Below, one piece after another: positions 35,203 through 44,900 of a DNA stretch of 64,000 nucleotides (position 1 is its first letter; each line of letters begins with the position of its first letter). The DNA lies in contig CAVUKD010000002.1 in assembly GCA_963741985.1 (NCBI GenBank), positions 1,116,001-1,180,000 of the forward strand. The letters run 5' to 3'. The notes under the pieces were generated by a model. It had not been told where the DNA came from. It saw nothing but the letters and a program-made list of their open reading frames with translations, and ran no database searches. This DNA is from Cryomorpha sp963741985. Lineage in GTDB: Bacteria > Bacteroidota > Bacteroidia > Flavobacteriales_D > Cryomorphaceae. The position numbers and the translations under genes are program-made.

Positions 35203-35887
35203 GACACGCATTTTGCTCGCCGAAGACGACCCAAATCTGGGTACGCTCTTACAAGAATACCTTGAAACAAAAGAATTTGAAACCGTTCTGTGTACAGATG
35301 GCGACAAAGCTTTTAAAACGTTTTCAAAACAACAGTTTGATTTTGTAATCCTCGATGTAATGATGCCTGTTAAAGACGGGTTCACTGTAGCCAAGGAAAT
35401 CAGGACAATCAATAAGAAAATTCCGATCATTTTCCTGACGGCAAAAACAATGAAGGAAGATACGCTGAAAGGTTTCAACCTCGGTGCCGATGATTACATC
35501 TCGAAACCATTCTCGATGGAAGAGCTCTTAGTACGTGTAAATGCGATTTTACGCAGAACCGATCAGGCCCAGCTTGAGAACAAAGACAAACACACGTTCG
35601 AAATTGGAGAATTTGCATTCGATTACGATCGTCAGATTTTGAAACATGGCGACAGCGAAACCAAGCTCACTACCAAAGAGAATGAGCTGCTCTATTTGCT
35701 TACGCTAAATAAAAACGGAGTGCTTGAGCGCAACTATGCGCTGAACGCCATTTGGGGGGATGACAATTACTTTAACGGCCGCAGCATGGATGTTTATATT
35801 GCCAAATTACGTAAACACCTCAAGCCTGACTCAACGATCGAGATTATCAATATCCACGGGAAAGGGTTTAAGCTTTTGGTGGACTAG
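35192..35887 (+). CDS. Response regulator, OmpR/PhoB family
   Basis: The 231-residue protein has a receiver domain (about 3-118) with acidic residues in LLAEDD, the phosphoacceptor D55 in FVILDVMMP, the conserved Thr in FLTAKT and Lys in YISKPFS. A winged-helix DNA-binding domain (about 140-230) contains LTTKENELLYLL and GRSMDVYIAKLRKHL. The ATG at 35192 is preferred; a longer frame upstream overlaps the kinase gene without receiver features. It is the cognate partner of the upstream kinase. Confidence 0.95.
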   Translation: MNSKTRILLAEDDPNLGTLLQEYLETKEFETVLCTDGDKAFKTFSKQQFDFVILDVMMPVKDGFTVAKEIRTINKKIPIIFLTAKTMKEDTLKGFNLGADDYISKPFSMEELLVRVNAILRRTDQAQLENKDKHTFEIGEFAFDYDRQILKHGDSETKLTTKENELLYLLTLNKNGVLERNYALNAIWGDDNYFNGRSMDVYIAKLRKHLKPDSTIEIINIHGKGFKLLVD

Positions 35888-35928
35888 TATGCATCCCGTT
35901 CGAAGGAAGCTTCCGGGAGGTTTGTTTT

Positions 35929-36717
35929 TTACAAACTCGCCGTCCGACCACCATCCACCGGAAGGTTGATTCCATTGATGTAGGAGGCCGCAGGGCTTGC
36001 CAGAAAGCAAATTCCATTTGCGACTTCTTCAGGTTCTGCTACACGCTGCAGGGGCACAGCGTTTCCCATTTCTTTGAGAACCTTTTCTATCGGCATTCCG
36101 GTTTGCGTGGATTTCCGTGAGGCAATTGCTTCAAGCCTTGCTGTAGCCGTCGCTCCGGGAAGTACGTTATTGACGGTAATTCCAAACAATCCAAGTTCCG
36201 ACGAAAGGGTCTTTGACCAATTAGCCACCGCTCCGCGAATCGTATTTGAAACGCCTAAATTCGGTAAAGGCTGCTTGACAGATGTAGATATAATATTTAT
36301 TATCCGCCCGTAACCGGAGGATCTCATGCCCGGCACTAAAAGTTGTGTAATGATCTGATTGCAAATCAAATGCATTTCAAAAGCCTTGCGGTATTCGTCC
36401 GGGTCGGCATCAATTGCTTTGCCGGCAGGCGGGCCCCCGGTATTATTAATTAACACCTGGATAGGACCGTATTTCTCGAGTGCTGCTTCGACAGCAGTTT
36501 TGACATTATTTGGTTTTGCAAAATCGGCTACCATAAAACCATGCCCTTCGTTTGAGATCGCGCGGAGCTCCGTGAGCACTGATTTTAATTTAGTTTCGTT
36601 TCGTGCGAGCAGGATGACCTGTGCGCCCATTTGAGCCAGCTGAAGAGCTGTTGCTTTTCCTATGCCTTGGGTGCTCCCGGACACCAAAGCCGTTTTTCCT
36701 TTGAGTGAAATGTCCAT
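35929..36717 (-). CDS. Atypical SDR family oxidoreductase
   Basis: The 262-residue protein is a short-chain dehydrogenase with a clear NAD(P)-binding site (SGSTQGIGKA, about 13-22), LARNE, LINNTGGPP and a late PEEVANGICFLASPAASY. The catalytic Tyr-x-x-x-Lys is missing: at its place stands GVSNTIRGAVANWSK, with S-N instead of Tyr. Similar replacements occur in a branch of SDRs annotated only as 3-oxoacyl-ACP reductase-like. Activity is therefore doubtful or mechanistically different. The start MDISLKGKTALVSG is preferred to an ATG six codons upstream. Confidence 0.85.
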   Translation of the reverse strand: MDISLKGKTALVSGSTQGIGKATALQLAQMGAQVILLARNETKLKSVLTELRAISNEGHGFMVADFAKPNNVKTAVEAALEKYGPIQVLINNTGGPPAGKAIDADPDEYRKAFEMHLICNQIITQLLVPGMRSSGYGRIINIISTSVKQPLPNLGVSNTIRGAVANWSKTLSSELGLFGITVNNVLPGATATARLEAIASRKSTQTGMPIEKVLKEMGNAVPLQRVAEPEEVANGICFLASPAASYINGINLPVDGGRTASL

Positions 36718-36785
36718 GCGGGCAAAATTAACCATTTATTGAAATTCTTCTTTATATTTATCGAATAAATATATACTCAACTATC

Positions 36786-39572
36786 ATGCTAACCAGATAT
36801 TTTGTAGCGATATGTCTCGCTCTAATCAACTGTTCTTCAGTATTTTCTCAAACTATCAACACTCAACCCGGCCCCACGACTATTTGTCCTCCCGGACCTT
36901 TTACGGGTCATCATTATATTCCGGTCCCTCCGGATATTGCCAATAAAATTTTGATGAAAGGCGGAGGTCAACCTTGCTCCACCATTCAGGTCACTTATAA
37001 TGGTTTTACGCCGGCAGCCCAGGCAGCTTTTCAGGCAGCTGTCGATATTTGGTCCTATTCCATCAGCAGTCCGGTTACCATTCGCGTGAACGCCACCTGG
37101 GAAGCCCTCGGTGAAAATGTACTCGGTTCTGCAGGACCTTCATTTGTTTTCAATAATTTTCCGAATGCTCCAGACAATAGTTACTACGCCTCGGCACTTG
37201 CCGATGCCATCGCGGGTACGGATCAATCTCCCGGAGACGAAGACATTGTCGCAAGTTTTAATTCCGATTTTGACTGGTATCTCGGTACCGACGGCAATAC
37301 GCCGAATAACAAATACGACTTGGTTTCAGTCGTCCTTCACGAGTTGGGCCATGGGCTGGGCTTTATTTCGTCGGGAAGTTATAATGAAACCGGCTCGACT
37401 GGCACATACGGACTCGGTGGCGCAGACCTTCCTTTGCGCTTCGATCACTTTATGATTCTTGGGGCTAATGGGCCCAGTATGCTTACCCTTGCCGAAGGAC
37501 CAGCCTTAGGTACTGCATTCACAAGCAATAATGTGTTTTGCAATTCAGGAGAAGCCACCACTGCCAACAACTCTGTGCGTCCGAAAATCTATGCACCAAG
37601 CAATTACGCACCCGGCTCCTCGCTTTCCCATTGGAATGAAATAACCTTTCCTTCCGGAAATCCTCAGAGTCTGATGACACCACAACTCGGCCCAGGTGAA
37701 GCGATCCACAGCCCAGGTACCGTAACTCTTGGTCTTTTTGCCGATCTGGGTTGGACAATTTGCTCAGGATCGGTCAATCAAGAAGGCTGCATTACTTGGG
37801 TTAATCCATCTCCTACCACGGGATGGAATAATTTCAACACAATGTTTGGTGGAGCCCCCTGCGATGATGGCACGGGATGTCCTTTCAATGAAATTCAAGA
37901 TTTTGAAGTTTTTGCTGGCGAGGCTTACGGAGTGGATAATTTTCAGTCCGGTGGCTCCTACACCTTTAGTATTTGCAACGGCCCTGGGGCGGGTTCCTGG
38001 ACGGCTGATTTTACAATTATCGCCCCGAGTGGAGCAATTGATGCTTTTGGCCCCGGTGACGGATGCTCAATAACCTGGACAGCCAGCGAATCGGGCACCT
38101 ACCTCATTGTAATCAGTAAAGATGATGAATGCGGTGTAGCCAATGCTGTTGGAAATGGATATCCGGCATTGACTTGCGAAGACGGCTCGACAACGTGTAG
38201 CGAAATAGGCTGTAGTACCGAAGATTTAATAAATGTAGGGGAATCCACTCTTTGTCCGGATCAAACAACGACTGTAAACCTCAACACCCCGGCCTCCATT
38301 CCTGCCGGCGGCGGGTTTGGAATCCTCTTTTACAACCCAACGGAAGATACGGGTATAAATCTCACAGATGTAAGTCTGCCATATACTTTCAATAGTGATT
38401 TGAACGGTCTGCTAACTGAAAACGGATTTGATCTTTTTCTTGGGGATTACGAACTCACCGGATTCGTCTATACAGACGCATCAAACGCAACCGGGAGCAT
38501 CTGTGTCATGGCCGACAATCCAATAAACATCACCTTTTTGAGTGCCGATGATCCAGCTTGCTCAGCACAAGAAAGTTGCAATACGGAGTCTTTAATCCTA
38601 ACCGGCGATCCACAAATTTGTCCGGGTATTAACACCTCTGTAGATTTGCTAACTGCTGCTACGGTTCCTTCGAGTGGTGGTTATGGAATTAGTTTTTTCA
38701 ACCCGGCTCTCAACGATAGCCTTAGCCTTACCGATGTCGAGCTTCCATATACATTTGATAATGATCTGAATGGTTTGCTTTCCGCAAATGACCTTGATCC
38801 CTTTCAGGGCGAGTACGAGCTTACTGGTTTCGTGTATACCGATACGAATAATCCGATAGGCTCGGTCTGTGCAAGTTCGACAACGGTAGTAACAATCAAC
38901 TTTCTCAGTCCTGAAGATCCAGGTTGTTCTGGCCCCGAACTGTGCATAACCGGAAATTTGCAAATAGCGGGCGACCCTTCTATTTGTCCGGGTTTCACAA
39001 CGATTGCTGCACTCGAAATTGATGCGACTATTCCCGAGGGCGGCGGGTATGGAATTCGCTTTTTCAATCCGACTACCACCGAGGATATAAATCTTACCGA
39101 TGTAAGCTTACCCTATATATTCAATAATGATTTGAATGGTCTGCTTTCCGCCAATGGGATCGCTCCATTTATCGGAGATTATGAGCTTACCGGTTTTGTG
39201 TATTCTGACCTTGCAAATCCGCTTGGATCTATCTGTTCTACTTCCGACATACCGGTTATTGTTACATTTTATGAAGCAAATGACCCCGAATGTATAACTG
39301 GAATAGACAAAGTATCAGAGCAACTTGATTGGTCAATATATCCGAACCCAACGAATACCGAATTTTCCGTTAGGATAAACACAGCCATCACAGGCACATT
39401 GCAAATTCGGCTTCTGGATGCTGTCGGTCGCATTGTTTTCACAAATGAAACTACTGCTCTGGGAGAAAGTAACACTATACAAGTGCCGGTGGGCAATTTG
39501 GAAAAAGGGATGTATAGTGTTGTTATTGAGAATGAAAAAGGAAGGTTTGTGAAAAAGATAGTGGTACAATAA
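36786..39572 (+). CDS. Secreted putative zinc metalloprotease with T9SS sorting domain
   Basis: The 928-residue protein has a signal peptide (cleavage after VFSQ) and an N-terminal domain with VVLHELGHGLGFISSGSY. HELGH (185-189) is a zinc-binding signature, but no histidine stands at the metzincin third position, so activity is uncertain. After a Cys-rich linker (about 330-475) come three similar domains of about 120 residues (about 478, 600 and 720 onward), each with CPG/CPD, GGGYGI-F-NP, NLTDVSLPY-F, NDLNGLL and YELTGFVY. The last 80 residues, from WSIYPNPTNTEFSV to KKIVVQ, are a type A T9SS C-terminal sorting domain. Confidence 0.9.
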   Translation: MLTRYFVAICLALINCSSVFSQTINTQPGPTTICPPGPFTGHHYIPVPPDIANKILMKGGGQPCSTIQVTYNGFTPAAQAAFQAAVDIWSYSISSPVTIRVNATWEALGENVLGSAGPSFVFNNFPNAPDNSYYASALADAIAGTDQSPGDEDIVASFNSDFDWYLGTDGNTPNNKYDLVSVVLHELGHGLGFISSGSYNETGSTGTYGLGGADLPLRFDHFMILGANGPSMLTLAEGPALGTAFTSNNVFCNSGEATTANNSVRPKIYAPSNYAPGSSLSHWNEITFPSGNPQSLMTPQLGPGEAIHSPGTVTLGLFADLGWTICSGSVNQEGCITWVNPSPTTGWNNFNTMFGGAPCDDGTGCPFNEIQDFEVFAGEAYGVDNFQSGGSYTFSICNGPGAGSWTADFTIIAPSGAIDAFGPGDGCSITWTASESGTYLIVISKDDECGVANAVGNGYPALTCEDGSTTCSEIGCSTEDLINVGESTLCPDQTTTVNLNTPASIPAGGGFGILFYNPTEDTGINLTDVSLPYTFNSDLNGLLTENGFDLFLGDYELTGFVYTDASNATGSICVMADNPINITFLSADDPACSAQESCNTESLILTGDPQICPGINTSVDLLTAATVPSSGGYGISFFNPALNDSLSLTDVELPYTFDNDLNGLLSANDLDPFQGEYELTGFVYTDTNNPIGSVCASSTTVVTINFLSPEDPGCSGPELCITGNLQIAGDPSICPGFTTIAALEIDATIPEGGGYGIRFFNPTTTEDINLTDVSLPYIFNNDLNGLLSANGIAPFIGDYELTGFVYSDLANPLGSICSTSDIPVIVTFYEANDPECITGIDKVSEQLDWSIYPNPTNTEFSVRINTAITGTLQIRLLDAVGRIVFTNETTALGESNTIQVPVGNLEKGMYSVVIENEKGRFVKKIVVQ

Positions 39573-39731
39573 ATTCTTTTTCCTACCACCCTCTTTTGAG
39601 CTCTTACTTTCAGATTATAGTAAGTAAATGTGAATTTAACTTATTCACTTTTTTTCGATTTATGAATTGTTTCATTGTTATGTAACCGCTTCTGCCCGTT
39701 TTACGTTAAATGAAATGGCTAAAAGTCGATT

Positions 39732-40253
39732 ATGAAAAAGCATATCTACTTTCTGATTATTTTTTCTTTATCATTTTCGTGTACACCCGAAAATGATTTC
39801 GTCGATGCTAAAAATAAGGAAAAGCCTGTTGAATCTTTTCAAAAATACGACCTGAGCGAAGGTGGGCTCCCATTAGCCATCAAACTTCCCTTCGGTCAAA
39901 ACCCTCAAATTCAAGCTCAATGGAATGCCTCTTTTGGCAGGATGGAGCTGACCGATCCACAGGGAATGAATCTCTTTATAAGCCAGGACACACTCTCCTG
40001 CAGCACGAAAAAAATAGAATTAGAAGATGGTATTTTTAAAATTGAATACTTAATCGATTCGGACAGCATTATCTACTATAAATCTATGTTGCCTGATGGA
40101 TCTTCTCCATACTGGCACTTTTTTGCCTCATTCGATATCGGAGGTAAAAATTACAACATTGAGAATAATCCACTCATAGAATTCACTCCGCAAGAGGTGA
40201 AACATATGACAGAAATTGCACGGAATATTTGTGAACATGCAAACAAGGAATAA
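39732..40253 (+). CDS. Putative lipoprotein
   Basis: A 173-residue protein with a lipoprotein signal (YFLIIFSLSFSC, lipid-modified Cys at residue 17) and a mature polar domain. I cannot name a family. The body is rich in beta-type segments (GRMELTDPQGMNLFISQD, GIFKIEYLIDSDSIIYY) and may be a small binding or sensor protein at the periplasmic face of a membrane. It is a separate small unit between two secreted-protein genes. Confidence 0.65.
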   Translation: MKKHIYFLIIFSLSFSCTPENDFVDAKNKEKPVESFQKYDLSEGGLPLAIKLPFGQNPQIQAQWNASFGRMELTDPQGMNLFISQDTLSCSTKKIELEDGIFKIEYLIDSDSIIYYKSMLPDGSSPYWHFFASFDIGGKNYNIENNPLIEFTPQEVKHMTEIARNICEHANKE

Positions 40254-40306
40254 AGATTTATGGAAAGGCGGATTAGAATTCTTATTTTTGATCGCACTAA
40301 TGTGAT

Positions 40307-41101
40307 ATGAAAAAGATTTACCCTATAGTAACTGTTTTCTTTTTTCTGCTCGGCTATGCCGGTGTTTCGGCTCAGACTATTGTTTTGGACGGAATTTACC
40401 AAGGAAAAGACCTTTACATTAAAAATCCATTTTCGGATGATGGTGTCGGTTTTTGCGTTTATGAAGTTTATGTGAATGGAGACCTCACCCGTGATGAAAT
40501 CAACAGCAGCGCTTTTGCAATAGATTTTAACGTATTGGGAATCGAAGTCGGCTCACCTGTGGAAATTTTAGTTAAGCACAAAAAAGGATGTACCCCTCTG
40601 GTTCTGAACCCAGAATCTATTAAGCCACACAGCACTTTTGCAGTAAGTTCGATCAATGTTAAAAACAATGTTTTGACCTGGACCACTTCCGGTGAAAGTG
40701 GATCGCTGCCCTATATTGTAGAACAATTCAGATGGAATAAGTGGGTAAAAGTGGGAGAAGTTCCCGGTGACGGAACTGCTGAAAGCCATACATACCAATT
40801 TAAATTAACTCCATATAGCGGAGAAAATAAGGTGAGAGTAAAGCAGGTAGATTATACCAATAAGCCCAAATATTCGGACGCGGTGTCTTATGATCCCAAA
40901 GCACCAAAAGTGAGTTTTGAACCCAAAAAAGTAGATAATTCGGTTGTTTTTTCAAGTCCCACGAAATATGAGATCTTCAATAATTTCGGAGAATTGGTTG
41001 AAACGGGCTTTGGAAAATCTGTTGATGTTTCAAACCTTGAAAAAGGAGAATATTACCTAAATTATGACAGTTCTTTTGGAGAGACTTTTAAGAAAAAGTA
41101 A
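40307..41101 (+). CDS. Exported Bacteroidota-type surface protein
   Basis: The 264-residue protein has a signal peptide (VFFFLLGYAGVSAQ), an Ig-like region (IVLDGIYQGKDLYIKNPF, GFCVYEVYVNGD), a fibronectin-like middle domain (VEQFRWNKWVKVGEVPG) and a C-terminus reading YEIFNNFGELVETGFGKS and LEKGEYYLNYD. The end resembles the strand pattern of a T9SS sorting domain but is shorter and not typical. Function is unknown. I take it as a surface or periplasmic structural protein. Confidence 0.72.
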   Translation: MKKIYPIVTVFFFLLGYAGVSAQTIVLDGIYQGKDLYIKNPFSDDGVGFCVYEVYVNGDLTRDEINSSAFAIDFNVLGIEVGSPVEILVKHKKGCTPLVLNPESIKPHSTFAVSSINVKNNVLTWTTSGESGSLPYIVEQFRWNKWVKVGEVPGDGTAESHTYQFKLTPYSGENKVRVKQVDYTNKPKYSDAVSYDPKAPKVSFEPKKVDNSVVFSSPTKYEIFNNFGELVETGFGKSVDVSNLEKGEYYLNYDSSFGETFKKK

Positions 41102-41104
41102 TTC

Positions 41105-41731
41105 TTATTCTCGTAAAAGATCTTTCAGCACCTCAGTAATTTCCTCATCATTTTTTAAATGAATCGCCTCAATCCCGAGCGACCTTGCTGTGAGCACGTG
41201 CATTTCAGTATCATCTATAAAAAGAGTTTCAGTAGGCTTGAGATGATATTTCGCAATCATTTTATGAAAAATATCCGCATCAGGTTTTCTTGCGTTGAGT
41301 TCGTGGCTGTATCCTATACCCTTAAAAAGACGGTTAAAACTGTTCCAACCCACACTTTCGTCAATGATAATTCTGAACTTTTCTAAGTGAATTGCATTGG
41401 TATTACTCAAAAGAAAAAGGTGGTAATCTGCGGTTAATTTTTTTAAGAATTCAAACCTGGCAACGGGAAAATCGAGGAGCAACGCGTTCCAAGCTTCTTT
41501 AATCTGAGATGTATTTGCCTCTGGAATATGACCCTTTAATGTCGCTAGAAAGTCTGAATTGGTGATCCCTCCACATTCTAAATCGCGAAACAATTCGGCT
41601 TGCACCTCTTTAGAAAAAGCTTGCTCGGGATTAATAAGACCCAGTTTTCCAAAGGCCTGAACGGTCTTTAAATAGTCGATATTGAGGAGTACTCCGCCAA
41701 GGTCGAAGATTATATTTTTATATTTTTTCAT
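41105..41731 (-). CDS. HAD-superfamily hydrolase
   Basis: From MKKYKNIIFDLGGVLL (ATG 41731) the protein has 208 residues. It shows HAD motif I as DLGGVLLNID (the first Asp is the nucleophile), motif II in LLSNTNAIH, and motifs III/IV in KPDADIFHKM and LFIDDTEMHV. Such enzymes dephosphorylate small molecules (sugar phosphates, FMN, 2-haloacids); the substrate is not evident. An upstream ATG would add eight residues. The gene ends 3 bp from the convergent upstream gene. Confidence 0.88.
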   Translation of the reverse strand: MKKYKNIIFDLGGVLLNIDYLKTVQAFGKLGLINPEQAFSKEVQAELFRDLECGGITNSDFLATLKGHIPEANTSQIKEAWNALLLDFPVARFEFLKKLTADYHLFLLSNTNAIHLEKFRIIIDESVGWNSFNRLFKGIGYSHELNARKPDADIFHKMIAKYHLKPTETLFIDDTEMHVLTARSLGIEAIHLKNDEEITEVLKDLLRE

Positions 41732-41748
41732 ATTAACTGCATTTAGAT

Positions 41749-41779
41749 TTGGCAAAAATCCAATATTCAGCTAATTTCG
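41749..41779 (+). promoter_or_regulatory. Promoter of tRNA-Ala
   Basis: TTG (41749-41751) is followed after 20 bp by TAATTTCG (41772-41779), one base from TAnnTTTG, ending 11 bp before the tRNA 5' end. Spacing is optimal for the housekeeping sigma factor. Confidence 0.55.
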
Positions 41780-41790
41780 CCAAACTTTAA

Positions 41791-41864
41791 GGGGGATTAG
41801 CTCAGTTGGCTAGAGCGCCACGCTGGCAGTGTGGAGGCCACCGGTTCGAATCCGGTATTCTCCA
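41791..41864 (+). tRNA. tRNA-Ala (anticodon GGC)
   Basis: The 74-nt sequence folds as a cloverleaf. The acceptor GGGGGAT pairs with ATTCTCC, including the G3-U70 wobble that marks alanine tRNAs; the D arm is GCTC...GAGC; the anticodon arm CCACG-CTGGCAG-TGTGG has anticodon GGC; the T arm ACCGG-TTCGAAT-CCGGT is regular. The discriminator is A and CCA is not encoded. Confidence 0.95.
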
Positions 41865-41874
41865 CTTAGAGATG

Positions 41875-41904
41875 GGTCGTTTCGTAAGAGACGACCTTTT
41901 TTTT
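41875..41904 (+). terminator. Intrinsic terminator after tRNA-Ala
   Basis: GGTCGTTTC-GTAA-GAGACGACC forms a 9-bp stem (one G-U pair) with a 4-nt loop, followed by eight T. This is a classic factor-independent terminator on the plus strand, 10 bp after the tRNA. Confidence 0.9.
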
Positions 41905-41923
41905 GCGGAATCGCCAATGAAAA

Positions 41924-41953
41924 AACCCCGAGAAATTGACATTTCCCGGAGTT
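41924..41953 (-). terminator. Intrinsic terminator after the metzincin gene
   Basis: On the minus strand AACTCCGGGAAAT-GTCA-ATTTCTCGGGGTT forms a 13-bp stem with two G-U pairs, followed by TTTT. It lies about 30 bp after the stop of the 1333-codon gene. Confidence 0.85.
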
Positions 41954-41984
41954 TAAACCATTTCCTTCTAAGAATTATTCCTCC

Positions 41985-44900
41985 CTATAGAATAAATCCA
42001 TCCCCCGATTGTCCAAAGCCATTATTCAGACTTGAAATATCAAAAAGATTGACAGTTCCATCGCAATTAAAATCTGCCAATAGGCTATAGGCAGCTTCGC
42101 CAACAGAAGATCCAAACGATACCGTAAACTGTGAAATATCGAAAAGATTTATCTGATTATCCCCATTCAAATCTCCCAATACAACAGGGCCGGTGCTTAA
42201 AGAATTTGCCCCTCCATTGAGCACAACATCCTCTGAAAGTATCGCAAGCGCTCCCTGAACTTTGACCAGAATATCATAAGTGCCCGCAGGAATATCAATA
42301 CTGTTTGCTACAAAAGTTCCGGACGGTGAAAGTGTGGTATTTACAATGTAGGTCGTTAATGTTGATGTGTTATACAGGCTCACCGTAACATTACGCGCTG
42401 CACAGCTTGTGTTCCAACCTGTAATTGTGCCGTTAACAGTTGCAATTTCGGGAGCGACTTTTTCAACGCAAATATTAAAAGTTCCATTTGAATTTGTATA
42501 AAACGAATGTACCCTCACATAATAGGTAGTAAAAGGTGCCACGGAAATTATGGGAGATTGATTGGTTCCAAACGCGCAGAAAGTCGCTGTTGAACTACAG
42601 CTTCCCTCAAACACGCTCAATACCAAATCAGTAGCGGTAATAGCTCCTAAATTAATGATCACTTCACTGTTATTCCCTGAGTTGAAGGTGTAATACACAT
42701 CTGGAGATGTCGACTCACAGGCATCCGGGTTGGAAGGCGTAGCACCATAGGTAGTTCCTTCCACTTGATTGGCAGGACATGATCCCGGATTATTTACAGA
42801 AAGTGTAATGGCATCTGCACAGTCATCATTGTCCGGAATCGGACAGTTGAGAGTAATTGTAAAATCGCTTGGGCCGTTCCCAAAATAATCATACGTTTGA
42901 ATGAGTATTTCTTGTTCTGTTGTCACGTTAATATCCACCGTTTCCGCAATTCCATTAGCAAAACCAGAGTCAGAACAGTCTAATTGTGTAAGCGTACCAC
43001 TGCAGCTTCCTGAGTATGCTGCAAGTACGCCATCGTAATTATCGCCATTTACAGTAACTGAATAAGAAGCGTTGGCAAGAGCAGTAAATTTGAAAAACAC
43101 ATCATTTTGTGAGCCTAAGGAGCATGTAGGATTCCCAATACTACTCTGCGTAGCACCTGCACTGCTACCCGAGAAACTTGCTCCACAGGATAAGTTACGC
43201 GCTTCGCAGGGTTCGTCGTAAGGTACATTAGTGCACAATACACTTAGAGCGAACTCTCCTCCACTTGAAAACCAATCGTACGTTTGAATATAGACTGTGC
43301 GATTATAAGTCACGGAAAAAGCGATAGTTTCAACCAGATTATTACCAATACCAACATCAGAACAATCAAGCTCTGTGAGCCCGCCGCTACAAAAGCCCGT
43401 GTACGCTGCAAGCACTCCATCATAATTAGCCCCGAGAACAGTTATGGTATAATCAACACCTGCTACCGCCTCTATTTTATAAAAGACATCATTTTGCGTA
43501 CCAGATGCACAACTCGGAAAACCAACAGAACTAGCTGTTGCGCCTACGGTAGATCCGTTTACGGTTGTACCACAAGTTATTGCGATTGCGTCACATGGAT
43601 TGTCGTTGATAAACTCACAATCGAGTGAAATAGTAAATTCCCCTTCACTTGAAAACCAGTCGTACGTCTGGATAAAAATGGGGGTGTTTTCTGTGGCGGT
43701 ATACGTAATTGTTTCCAAAGAACCGGAACCAATACCGTTATCTGCACAATCTAATTCCGTGAGGCTTCCGGAACAAGATGAACCACCAAAAATAGCCATT
43801 ACGCCGTCGTAATTATCACCAATTACTGTAATAGTGTATGTATTGCCCTCGGTTGCATTAAACTTATAAAAAACATCGTGATCTGTTCCGCCGGTACACG
43901 AGGGTTGTCCCAAAGAACTTGCTGTAGCATTTACAGTTGTTCCCGAAAGATTATCACCACAATTAATCGTTATGGCGCTACAAATCGCATCGTTGGCAGG
44001 CGGTTCTCCGACAGAAATGGTGAAATTCGCATTGGAAATATCAAAGAAGATATTCGAGTGTGCTTTAACTTTAACTCTGGCCTGGGTAGAAGGTATATTC
44101 GGCACCATAATAGATTGTGATCCATCGTTTGGTGTGTTTGAAGCGAGCAAAGTTGGATATGTGAAACCACCATCGGTTGAAAGATAAATATCAACTGTGC
44201 CACAATTTACCGGCGATGCCGTAGTGTTTGCCACATTCCAGGATACGGTTTGATTGCTCCCAATATTCCATGTCACTGCAGTGTTTGGAGAGCTGACCAG
44301 AAAAGGGCCTGAATTACTGACGACATCAAAGCTTAATTGGGCATCATTTACTGCACCATTTATATATAGATCACGGACTGTTAATCTAAAAGTCATGTCG
44401 CGCGCATATGTAGGCAAGAGCTCACCAATAACAGTAGTATTATTAACTAAATCAGAAAGTCGCGGAAAAACACGTGTGGAACTAGAAGTTGGTTCCCATG
44501 ATCTAAATATCGGCGCAGTGCCACTTGGATTGGTCAGGTTGATATCTCCCCCGGCCGTTGCAGGACCTAAATTATACTGTTCCCAGCAGTATGTCATAGG
44601 GTCATTGTTTGGATCGGTTGCAGAGGCTGTAAGCTCAAACGGTGTAGATTTTGGAATAAAGAAGCCTCCTGAAGGCAATGTTATTACAGGTGGGCTGTTA
44701 ACAGCCGATGTAATAGTAGCGCAAGAATTGCCATTGCCAGTTACAGAATAAGCAACTATTTGGTTGTAGCTACGGTTATGAAAATACGGATCACTATTGC
44801 TTTGTAAATTAGGTGAGCAAATTCCTGCATAACCCATAATTGTAGAAGCCGAGCCCGGTTCATAAGCAGATGGTAATGAACGTTGGCAATTATTATTCTG

